Source of the DNA: an uncultured bacterium
GTDB taxonomy: Bacteria; Cyanobacteriota; Vampirovibrionia; Gastranaerophilales; Gastranaerophilaceae
Direction of reading: 5' to 3'
Assembly (NCBI GenBank): GCA_949299435.1
Contig: CASGAK010000114.1
Coordinates: forward strand, 1-8,699
DNA: 8,699 bases
Shown: in pieces, positions 1-6,872 of the stretch
Layout: each line of letters begins with the position of its first letter
Numbering within the stretch: the stretch's first letter is position 1
Position numbers and translations under genes: made by a program
Notes under the pieces: generated by a model
What the model saw: only the letters and a program-made list of their open reading frames with translations
Told to the model about the DNA's origin: nothing
Databases searched by the model: none

Positions 1-660
1 GACTTTTTGCGGACTTAATCCTTTTTCTGCGTTCTTCAAAGCGTTTTTTTGCAAAAATTTCATTTCCTGCTCAAAATCTATATTATTTTTCAAATGCTCC
101 GAATTTTGATTTACAGACTTTTCCCAAATAGGAGTCGCTATCGCACCTGGTTTTATCGAAATTATTTTTATATCTCGTTTTGTTTCCAACAACATCGAAT
201 TAAATAAAATATCCAAAGCTCGTTTTGAGGCTGAATAAGGCGATATAAACGGAAAAATTCCAAAAGATGACATTGAGCTTATATTAATAATTCTTCCTCC
301 CTCTAACACTGGCAAAAGATTTTGCGTAAGCTGCAAATGAGAAAAAGTATTCACATCAAACTGACGTTGTAAAAGTCTGATATCCAAATTCTCAATTGGA
401 CCTGCGAGCACACTGCCTGCAACATTTATTAGAGTATCTACCCTATGCGTATTATCTTTTATAAATTCAGCAGCATTTATAATACTACCAAAATCAGTCA
501 TATCAATATAAAACGGAATTATATTGTCAGAAATACTTTTTAGCTGCTCTATTTTTTTACTATCACGATAACCTGCAAAAACCTTATTACACTTAGAAAA
601 CTCTCTGACAAGAGAGTTTCCTATACCTGATGTTGCACCTGTAATTACGTATTTTTTCAT
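1..660 (-). CDS. Short-chain dehydrogenase/reductase (SDR), C-terminus cut by window edge
   Basis: Reading the minus strand from the ATG at 660 gives 220 uninterrupted codons to the window edge, so the C-terminus is missing. This is a classical SDR with a Rossmann fold. The dinucleotide-binding motif TGATSGIG is at residues 7-14. NVAG (79-82) stands in for the usual NNAG. The catalytic residues are N104, S129 (in INISS), Y142 and K146 (in YSASK), followed by a KPGAIATP segment, the typical post-catalytic PG motif. An Arg at residue 32 just after the second strand (AGYR) suggests NADPH preference; this is inferred from family rules. The substrate cannot be read from the sequence. It probably makes a soluble cytoplasmic oxidoreductase. 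It starts 8 bases after the GspF stop, so it is probably co-transcribed with the secretion cluster, but no good Shine-Dalgarno sequence precedes it (GTAGAAATT before ATG). Translation may depend on coupling. Family assignment is firm; specific function is unknown. Confidence 0.93.
   Translation of the reverse strand, partial: MKKYVITGATSGIGNSLVREFSKCNKVFAGYRDSKKIEQLKSISDNIIPFYIDMTDFGSIINAAEFIKDNTHRVDTLINVAGSVLAGPIENLDIRLLQRQFDVNTFSHLQLTQNLLPVLEGGRIINISSMSSFGIFPFISPYSASKRALDILFNSMLLETKRDIKIISIKPGAIATPIWEKSVNQNSEHLKNNIDFEQEMKFLQKNALKNAEKGLSPQKV
598..619 (-). repeat. Perfect 9-bp inverted repeat inside the SDR 5' coding region
   Basis: AAACTCTCT (598-606) and AGAGAGTTT (611-619) flank a GACA tetraloop, so the RNA of either strand can form a 9-bp hairpin. 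It sits about 40-60 bases after the SDR start codon. It overlaps coding sequence and lacks a T tract, so it is not an ordinary terminator. Confidence 0.55.
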
Positions 661-668
661 AATTTCTA

Positions 669-1886
669 CTATAGTCCGACGTAAGATCCGAATAGTGGTA
701 AGTACAGTGCTAACGCCAAAATAAGTACGATTGTACCGATTACCAATAACATTATCGGCTCAATCATTTTTGTCATTGTATCAATAATAGTATCAAGTTT
801 TTTATCAATAAACTTGGTAGCTTGTCCCATCATATCGCCTAAACGACCTGATTGCTCACCTGTAGATATCATAAACAAAATCATTTTAGGCATTACACCC
901 GTTGCTCTGAGGGCTGTTGATAAGTGCTGACCTTGTTGAACTTTTCCTGTAGCAATAGCTATTTGCTCTTTTAAAGTAAAGTTTGTCAAAGTCAATATTG
1001 ACAAGTACAAACATTCAATAATCGGTACACCTGCATCATATGCAACTTGCAATACAGCTATAAAGTTTGCAAAATTTGAATATTGAATTAAATCTGTTAA
1101 AAGAGGTATTTTCAAGACATTTTCATCAATTTTTCTTCTGCTGGGCTCCCAACGGAACAAGAAAGAAATACCACCAAAAACAGCTATAAAAATTAATGGT
1201 ATAAAATACCAATATGTTTTTAAAAATATACCCATGCTCATAAGAGTTGCCGTAATCCAAGGTAATTCCTGCCCCATATTATCAAACATGTCCTTAAATA
1301 CAGGGAATACGAACATTAACATGACAAGTACAATAAATACAGCCAAAAGAATTACGAATGCCGGATACATAAGAGTTCCAATAACTCTACCACGAATATT
1401 GGCCTGTTTATTCAACAGCTCCAATAAACGTTCCAAAGTCTTTTCCAATTCACCGGAATCTTCACCGGCTTTTACCAGACCTATATAAACTTGACCAAAA
1501 ATTTCAGGATATTTTGCTATTGTATCAGCAAAAGTAGCTCCACCCATAATTTGACGCTTTAACTCTTTTGATACAAGTCTTTGTTTAAGTTTCGCCGCAT
1601 CATTTTCAATAAACATCAAGGATTCAATGATCGGAATACCTGCTTGAGCTAAGATTTGCAAAGTTGAGGTAAACTCAATTTTATCTTGAAGCCCAAGGCT
1701 TTTCATTGTACCAGGACCTTCAGCCTTCTTTGCATCGTCCTTTTTTAAGCCTTCTTCAGTTACTTTGGTAGGTAAAAAGCCCAGTTTTCTTACACTGTCA
1801 CGTGCATCACGTAAACTGTTTGCTTCAACTTTTCCTGTTACTATATCTTTATTATTCTTTAGTGCTACATAGTTATATATCGCCAT
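669..1886 (-). CDS. gspF: GspF/PilC-family inner-membrane platform protein (type II secretion / type IV pilus)
   Basis: A 405-residue polytopic protein of the usual family length (about 400). It is the inner-membrane platform on which the ATPase acts to assemble pilin or pseudopilin fibres. It has a short N-terminal region (about 1-60, starting MAIYNYVALK) and two repeated T2SSF helical domains (about 67-195 and 270-397). Each domain carries the family signature: AGIPIIES (82-89) and GEDSGEL (141-147) in the first half, AGVPIIEC (285-292) and GEQSGRL (343-349) in the second. Three membrane segments are visible at about 170-197, 224-245 and 376-399. The ATG at 1886 is well supported: AGGAG lies 5 bases upstream and overlaps the stop of the ATPase gene, so the two are translationally coupled. 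The next gene follows after 8 bases. The sequence alone does not separate PilC from GspF; the gspC-D-E-F-like order motivates the symbol used. Confidence 0.96.
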   Translation of the reverse strand: MAIYNYVALKNNKDIVTGKVEANSLRDARDSVRKLGFLPTKVTEEGLKKDDAKKAEGPGTMKSLGLQDKIEFTSTLQILAQAGIPIIESLMFIENDAAKLKQRLVSKELKRQIMGGATFADTIAKYPEIFGQVYIGLVKAGEDSGELEKTLERLLELLNKQANIRGRVIGTLMYPAFVILLAVFIVLVMLMFVFPVFKDMFDNMGQELPWITATLMSMGIFLKTYWYFIPLIFIAVFGGISFLFRWEPSRRKIDENVLKIPLLTDLIQYSNFANFIAVLQVAYDAGVPIIECLYLSILTLTNFTLKEQIAIATGKVQQGQHLSTALRATGVMPKMILFMISTGEQSGRLGDMMGQATKFIDKKLDTIIDTMTKMIEPIMLLVIGTIVLILALALYLPLFGSYVGL

Positions 1887-1891
1887 AGGGA

Positions 1892-1896
1892 CTCCT
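1892..1896 (-). promoter_or_regulatory. Shine-Dalgarno AGGAG for gspF, overlapping the gspE stop
   Basis: AGGAG on the minus strand, 5 bases before the ATG at 1886, sharing bases with the TAG stop codon (1895-1897) of the ATPase gene. A ribosome terminating on the ATPase would stand on the GspF binding site, which supports coupled translation of motor and platform. Confidence 0.75.
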
Positions 1897-3907
1897 ATTC
1901 ATTTACTACACCTAGAACTCTGACGAATTCATCTATTGTAGTTAATCCAGCTAGAATGTGTGTCATACAGGATTGGTTAAGCGTTTTCATACCATTTTTA
2001 ACAGCTGCATCTTCAATTTCCAAATCATGGGCACCCATAGCTATTAAACGCTTAATTTCTTTGTTAATCTGCATTATCTCATATACACCTAATCGGCCTT
2101 TATACCCGGTAAATTCACATTTATTACACCCTTTGGCTCTATAAATCGGAGTTTTCATTAACTTTTGAATATCTTCTTCATTTGCCAAAATTTGACTTGC
2201 TTCCTCATATGTCGGATAATATTCCTCTTTACACTCATCACAAAGTTTTCTTACCAAACGTTGTGCTATAACTCCTGATAACGTTGAAGATACCAAATAG
2301 TCTTTTGCACCCATTTCAATAAGACGTGTAACCGTAGCGGCTGCGGAGTTAGTGTGAACTGTACTCAATACTAAGTGACCTGTCAACGCTGCTGAAATTG
2401 CAATTTCTAATGTTTCATAGTCACGAATTTCACCAACTAGAATAATATCAGGGTCTTGTCTTAATATCGCACGCATACAAGATGCAAATGTAATACCAGC
2501 CTTTGCGTTAATCTGAGATTGGTTTATTCCCTCAAGTTTAATTTCTATCGGGTCTTCAATTGTTGTTATATTTACATCTTCGTCATTTAAGCTCTTTAAT
2601 ACAGAATATAGTGTAGTTGTTTTTCCTGATCCTGTAGGTCCTGAAGTTAGAATTATACCATTCGGACAACTTACCATATTTTTAATCTTGGCAATATCTT
2701 CTTCTGAGCCACCTATCAATTTAATATCTTTATCCGCTGCGTTCAAGCTGACAGCAGGAGCAAGTACACGAATACAGACCTTCTCTTTTCCTGATACCGG
2801 TAATGTATTTATACGAAAATCGTATGAACCATCTTTATACTTAATTGAAAATGTACCATCTTGAGGTCTTCTGTGTTCTGCAATATTCATACGTGACAAA
2901 ACCTTGAAACGTGCAATTACAGAACTTTCTGCCTTTGGTGGTATGTCTAAAACTTTTTGTAACATACCATATTTCCTGTATCGGACTATATAACCTGATA
3001 GCCTTGGCTCTATGTGAATATCTGATACTTTACTGTCAATTGCACTTGTAATAATTTGGTTTACAAATTTTGCAATTGATCCTGAGGAATCCTGTAATTC
3101 ATTATCTACTTGTTCCCACAGAGTTTCTTCTTTTTCAATTTCGGCAGATTCTTCTTCTATTTTTTTGATAATTCTTTCTGTTTCTTTTTTCTGCTCACTG
3201 AAAAATGTATCCAAAGTATTCTGATACTCATAATGAGTCATCAATAATTGCTTTGGATTTTGTCCTGTCAAATAGATAATTTCTCTTAATACATCTTGTT
3301 TCAGAGGTGCTACTACACCCAGTAATATAGTTTTTCCATCTGAAGATATTGGAACGACTTTATTAGCCTTAATAAAGTCTTCAGGAAGCATATCAATAAA
3401 TTTATCTTGCTTTGCCAGTTGATCGTTACTTACCAAATCAAAACCGGTTTGATCATGAAGTATTTCTTTCAACTGCGGCAAAGAGATAAATCCTAATTTG
3501 AATAAAGTTGATCCAATAGGCATTTTCAAACGCTTACTCTCGGCAAGTGCTTGAAGCAATTGTAAGTCAGAAATGTAACCCTTTTTAATTAACATTTCCC
3601 CTAATTTTGCCTGACCTGCCTGAGAATCTAAGGGAACATCTTCTTGTTCCATCATTGGTCTTAGGCTATTTATCAATTGAAGTAAATCATTGTCTGCAAT
3701 TTGAATAAATTTTATTTGAAAAGGGAAGTATTCTTTTAGTTTTTGAATGATTACATCTTTATCAGATTTTGAATTTATTGCTACAAACAAAAATTTGTCC
3801 TTTACACTTAGTGGAACAAAATTTAATTGTTCCATAAGTGTAATTTCGACTTTATTTAATATTTGTTTGTTAACGCTGTTTTTTAATCTGTTTAATACTT
3901 CATTCAT
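1895..3907 (-). CDS. gspE: GspE/PilB-family assembly ATPase (type II secretion / type IV pilus motor)
   Basis: A 670-residue cytoplasmic hexameric ATPase that powers pilin or pseudopilin assembly through the GspF/PilC platform. All catalytic elements are present: Walker A GPTGSGKTT (423-431), Asp box TTIEDPIE (448-455), Walker B DPDIILVGEIRD (485-496) and His box LTGHLVLSTVHTN (508-520). A four-cysteine zinc site lies at C556/C559 and C594/C597, as in extension ATPases; retraction ATPases (PilT) lack it. The N-terminus is elaborate. An alpha/beta half-domain (about 24-82) precedes two helical repeats of MshEN/T2SSE_N type (101-124 and 130-153), then a second alpha/beta unit (about 170-236) and a charged Glu/Lys linker (238-262). 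The ATG at 3907 has no convincing Shine-Dalgarno in the 25-base gap after the secretin gene, so expression may rely on reinitiation. PilB is the alternative name. Confidence 0.97.
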   Translation of the reverse strand: MNEVLNRLKNSVNKQILNKVEITLMEQLNFVPLSVKDKFLFVAINSKSDKDVIIQKLKEYFPFQIKFIQIADNDLLQLINSLRPMMEQEDVPLDSQAGQAKLGEMLIKKGYISDLQLLQALAESKRLKMPIGSTLFKLGFISLPQLKEILHDQTGFDLVSNDQLAKQDKFIDMLPEDFIKANKVVPISSDGKTILLGVVAPLKQDVLREIIYLTGQNPKQLLMTHYEYQNTLDTFFSEQKKETERIIKKIEEESAEIEKEETLWEQVDNELQDSSGSIAKFVNQIITSAIDSKVSDIHIEPRLSGYIVRYRKYGMLQKVLDIPPKAESSVIARFKVLSRMNIAEHRRPQDGTFSIKYKDGSYDFRINTLPVSGKEKVCIRVLAPAVSLNAADKDIKLIGGSEEDIAKIKNMVSCPNGIILTSGPTGSGKTTTLYSVLKSLNDEDVNITTIEDPIEIKLEGINQSQINAKAGITFASCMRAILRQDPDIILVGEIRDYETLEIAISAALTGHLVLSTVHTNSAAATVTRLIEMGAKDYLVSSTLSGVIAQRLVRKLCDECKEEYYPTYEEASQILANEEDIQKLMKTPIYRAKGCNKCEFTGYKGRLGVYEIMQINKEIKRLIAMGAHDLEIEDAAVKNGMKTLNQSCMTHILAGLTTIDEFVRVLGVVNE

Positions 3908-3932
3908 ATTAGTTAGCTTAGTTTTATATTAT

Positions 3933-5825
3933 CTATAACATTTCTTGTTCTGTAACTGCATCTTCGTTATCAGTGATAATCTTTGGTGTTATCATTATCA
4001 ACATCTCTTCTTTTGTTTTAGTAGTACTAGAGCTTCTAAAAATAGCACCAATATAAGGAAGATCTCCTAGTATAGGAATTTTTTGAACAGATTTAATTTC
4101 ATCTTCTTTCAACATACCACCAATGATAAGAGTTTCACCATCTTTGATACGTACATTTTTCAAATCCAAATTACGTCTTTGAAGCAATGTTGCAACAATA
4201 TCACCGTTTGGTTCACCGTCATCAGTTACCCCTGTAATTTGTTCTTTAATTGTAGCATATTCAGGGGTTATATTAAGAGTTACATAACCGTCCGGGCTTA
4301 TAAATGGTGTAATAGTAATCTTGATACCATTATCATCACCAATTTCATAATCTTTTTGAGATGTAGCCTGTTGGACACCTTGTACTACCTGTGATGTTAC
4401 AGTTTTTACATAATCAGATGTCATATCAATCACAGACTCTTGACTGTTTGTTATCAAAATACGAGGATTTGATACAGTACGAGCCTTATTGTTTTCTAAT
4501 AGATAGTTAATAGTCCATGTTAGTGCCCAAGAAGCAGGTGTCGGTCTGCTATGAGGATTATCGATTATATAAATCGGAGCATCAGTACGGCTATTACCTT
4601 GCCCATCAAATGAAACTTTGAAATTATCACTTACAAACTTCCAAGTGTTTGTAAAAGTCTTTGTTCCATCTTCATTAAGTTCAATTATGGCAACTTCTAA
4701 ATATGCTTGAGGTTCTTTTTTATCGTTTGCTTTAATAAAATCTTCAATCATATTCAATTGATGAGGATTAGCACCCATAATACTTATCGTTCCTAATCCT
4801 GGAGAGTAAGCAACCTCTAAAGCCAGCAATGGCAATGAAGAGAATGATATAGAATCACCAGAAGAAGACGATGAAGTTTCTAAGTTTGAAGTATAACCAC
4901 AAGCAATTTGGCTACCCCCTAATGTTAACTCACTACCTGAAGAAGAAGCTGCAGCACCTGTAACTTGACCTAAATCACTCTTTTTACTTGCGTCCATATC
5001 AATAATTGTAGGGAGCAATTGAGTACAAATCATTTCAGCCATTACACCAGAAGTTACATGGTTTACTTTGTAAGTTTTATATACAGGTTTTACATCAAAT
5101 TGCTCAATTACTTTACGTGCAAGAGCTGCATCGTTTTCTGTACCAAAAATCAATACCTCATTTTTACGAGGGTTGGTTGTTGCTACATATGTATTTGATA
5201 TACCCGGTTTTTTAAGTGCAAAAATATTTTCATTCAAAAATGTAGCCATTGGCATAGCATCAATATATTTTACCGGAATAGGTATCAATTCTTTCATTCC
5301 CAATGATGAAACATTCGTACCTGAATAAACTATTAGAGTATTGTTATCTATCAAATAGTGAAGATCATTCATTTCTAAAATAAGTTCAAAAGCATCATTT
5401 ACAGGAACATTAACTAAATCCATAGTAACTGTACCTGAAACGTTAGGATCAAGAATTATATTCATACCTGCCTTATCAGCAAACATACGCAAAACTTGCG
5501 TAACATCAGAATCTCGCAAACTTAAAGTCACAGGTATGTCTTTATCTGTCAAAGACTTTTCACCACGCAATTTAATTTTTTCTGTAGGCTTATATTGATC
5601 ATTCAATGATTTTTGAGTTTCAGCAGCAACTCCACTGAAAACATCTACACTAGATGAACCAAAGCCTCTCAATCCGCCCAAGTCTTCAGCCAACAATGTT
5701 CCTGTTACGTTATCATTCACGTAACTTGAAATTTCTGAAGCTAGTACCATTGCGGAAGTATTTGGCAATGCAAAGGCCAATAACATTGCTCCTGCTAAAA
5801 TTTTCTTTGTTACTCTATCTTTCAT
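3933..5825 (-). CDS. gspD: Secretin (GspD/PilQ family), outer-membrane channel
   Basis: A 630-residue precursor with a Sec signal peptide: KK at 7-8, a hydrophobic core at about 9-20, and cleavage likely near 25-30 (SAM or LAS-E). The mature protein forms the multimeric outer-membrane gate. Domains in order: an STN-like domain (about 97-168, IPVTLSLRDSDVTQVLR onward), a secretin_N/NolW-type domain (about 180-275), a Ser/Gly-rich insert (about 284-330), a short N3-like part (about 336-367), and the C-terminal secretin beta-barrel domain (about 370-615). The family signature IPILGDLPYIGAIF is at 583-596, followed by EEMLIMITPKII. No N-terminal AMIN domain is seen, unlike long PilQ proteins. The start is secure: AGGAG lies 5 bases before the ATG. 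It follows the lipoprotein gene by 21 bases, and that protein's C-terminal domain is the expected partner of the secretin N-domains. Whether it serves type IV pili or type II secretion is not decidable here. Confidence 0.97.
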   Translation of the reverse strand: MKDRVTKKILAGAMLLAFALPNTSAMVLASEISSYVNDNVTGTLLAEDLGGLRGFGSSSVDVFSGVAAETQKSLNDQYKPTEKIKLRGEKSLTDKDIPVTLSLRDSDVTQVLRMFADKAGMNIILDPNVSGTVTMDLVNVPVNDAFELILEMNDLHYLIDNNTLIVYSGTNVSSLGMKELIPIPVKYIDAMPMATFLNENIFALKKPGISNTYVATTNPRKNEVLIFGTENDAALARKVIEQFDVKPVYKTYKVNHVTSGVMAEMICTQLLPTIIDMDASKKSDLGQVTGAAASSSGSELTLGGSQIACGYTSNLETSSSSSGDSISFSSLPLLALEVAYSPGLGTISIMGANPHQLNMIEDFIKANDKKEPQAYLEVAIIELNEDGTKTFTNTWKFVSDNFKVSFDGQGNSRTDAPIYIIDNPHSRPTPASWALTWTINYLLENNKARTVSNPRILITNSQESVIDMTSDYVKTVTSQVVQGVQQATSQKDYEIGDDNGIKITITPFISPDGYVTLNITPEYATIKEQITGVTDDGEPNGDIVATLLQRRNLDLKNVRIKDGETLIIGGMLKEDEIKSVQKIPILGDLPYIGAIFRSSSTTKTKEEMLIMITPKIITDNEDAVTEQEML

Positions 5826-5830
5826 ATCTG

Positions 5831-5835
5831 CTCCT
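5831..5835 (-). promoter_or_regulatory. Shine-Dalgarno AGGAG for the secretin gene
   Basis: AGGAG on the minus strand with a 5-base spacer to the ATG at 5825. It is one of the two clearest ribosome-binding sites in the cluster and fixes the secretin start. Confidence 0.75.
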
Positions 5836-5846
5836 GCTTCTTTAAC

Positions 5847-6674
5847 TTATTTTTTTGCACCGCCAAATTTATTATTCAAATTTGACACTGTATTGTAATT
5901 TATACCATCTGTTGCCAATAAATGTCCGACTCCTGCTTTATATATATTTGCACCAAGTTGCACTGTCACAACAGAAGGACTTATTGCCAATACCTTATAT
6001 CCGTTAATCACATCGCCTGATCTCACAAGAAAATCGGAACCTTCTATGTTAAGAATGGCAGACGGGCTTGTTTTATCATACATTATACCTGATACGGTTG
6101 TTGTAAGTATTTTTTCAGCTTCACCATCTATTTGTGCCGAATTTGGAGGATCTATCAAATCATATTGCAACTTCGCTTTTTGCAAATTCAAAAGCTGTTG
6201 TTCTTGAGCATCTGATGTTTTTGCAGTTTCGTTTACAGGTAAAAACGGATTTGCTCTACCAGTATCTTCTACTACCATGGTAACCATCTTATCACTCTTA
6301 CCTGACAACACATCTATTTCATCATCTTCAGATTTGTTTTTGTCAACCTTTTTGTTATCTTTATTATTTGTCTTATTTCCACTTTTAGCAACAGCACCAG
6401 GACCAGATTCACCTGCTTCTACAAGAACATCATCAACTACTTCTGCTGAATCTGCAGTTGCAGGGTCTTTACTTGCATCAGCTTCTACATCTGGCGTAGC
6501 AGGTAATTGCGGTGCATTATCTGCAACATTTCCCCCACCGCCGTTACAGCCGGTTACGACAAACATCAAAAGCGTCAAAAATACTGAAAATATTGCAATT
6601 TTTGACTTCTTGTTGACTGATATTTTAAATAAATCTGTTTTTTCTACTGAATTATTCATACTCTTTTCAACCAC
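5847..6674 (-). CDS. PilP/GspC-like lipoprotein, probable secretin-binding connector
   Basis: A 275-residue protein. A basic stretch (NKKSK, 21-25) and hydrophobic core (26-40) end in a lipobox VTGC with the lipidated Cys at 43, so it is a signal-peptidase-II lipoprotein. A long flexible linker rich in Asp, Ala, Pro, Lys and Asn (about 50-130) follows. Next comes a GRANPF segment (140-145), as in the PilP/GspC group, and a small beta domain at about 190-255 (TTTVSGIMYD, then SGDVINGYKVL) with the GspC homology-region/PilP pattern. In known systems this domain binds the secretin N-terminus and links it to the inner-membrane complex; that role is inferred here. The start is GTG at 6674, preceded by AGGTGG three bases upstream. 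ATG at 6659 is the alternative and has a poorer ribosome site. It is the first gene of the cluster. The assignment rests on domain pattern and context, since the family is weakly conserved. Confidence 0.78.
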   Translation of the reverse strand: MVEKSMNNSVEKTDLFKISVNKKSKIAIFSVFLTLLMFVVTGCNGGGGNVADNAPQLPATPDVEADASKDPATADSAEVVDDVLVEAGESGPGAVAKSGNKTNNKDNKKVDKNKSEDDEIDVLSGKSDKMVTMVVEDTGRANPFLPVNETAKTSDAQEQQLLNLQKAKLQYDLIDPPNSAQIDGEAEKILTTTVSGIMYDKTSPSAILNIEGSDFLVRSGDVINGYKVLAISPSVVTVQLGANIYKAGVGHLLATDGINYNTVSNLNNKFGGAKK

Positions 6675-6872
6675 TTGCCACCTATTTACTTATTCTTAGT
6701 TTGTACAAATAAATTATATAAAAATTAATTTGTTAGCGTATCAATTATTTAGTGTATTTAATTCAAAACAATCCTCAAATTTAAACAACACAATAATCAT
6801 ATTTATATTAATTTTACCATATTTTTAAATTATTTGCAAAAAACGTAAAAAGTGTTAAGGTTTCTTAAAATT
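6675..6872. other. Intergenic spacer between kinase gene and secretion cluster
   Basis: 198 AT-rich bases with no ORF of note. Besides the promoter candidate, a short palindrome TTAAGGTTTCTTAA (6855-6868 region) lies just after the kinase stop codon. On the minus strand it gives a 5-bp stem with a 4-base loop, followed after a few bases by T runs. That is only a weak terminator candidate for the kinase gene because the stem has almost no G+C. Confidence 0.5.
6713..6744 (-). promoter_or_regulatory. Candidate sigma70-type promoter for the secretion cluster
   Basis: On the minus strand TTGATA (6744-6739, one mismatch to the -35 consensus) is followed by an exact TATAAT (6718-6713). The spacer is 20 bases; the overlapping TATATA gives 18. 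It lies about 40 bases ahead of the GTG of the lipoprotein gene, where a cluster promoter would be expected. The spacer region is so AT-rich that chance matches are likely, so support is modest. Confidence 0.35.

Noticed and set aside
1234..1488. Plus-strand 84-codon frame
   Set aside because: It lies wholly inside the clear gspF gene on the other strand, has no ribosome site and its composition is a shadow of that gene.
669..3907. Interpretation as a DNA-uptake or Tad system
   Set aside because: The tetracysteine ATPase and single GspF with two repeats fit the type IV pilus/type II secretion branch. No Tad-type paired TadB/TadC or ComE-type genes are present.
4083..4394. Plus-strand 103-codon frame
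   Set aside because: Antisense to the conserved C-terminal secretin domain. Its composition (many Asn, Ile, Phe, Thr) is that expected of a reverse-frame shadow.
6277..6699. Plus-strand 140-codon frame over the lipoprotein N-terminus
   Set aside because: Antisense to the low-complexity linker of the lipoprotein, which explains the open frame rich in Ser, Ala and Pro. The opposite strand has a lipobox and a family-like domain.
6851..6872. Rho-independent terminator after the kinase gene
   Set aside because: The stem is 5 bp and nearly all A-T and the T run is interrupted, so it was kept only as a remark under the spacer.
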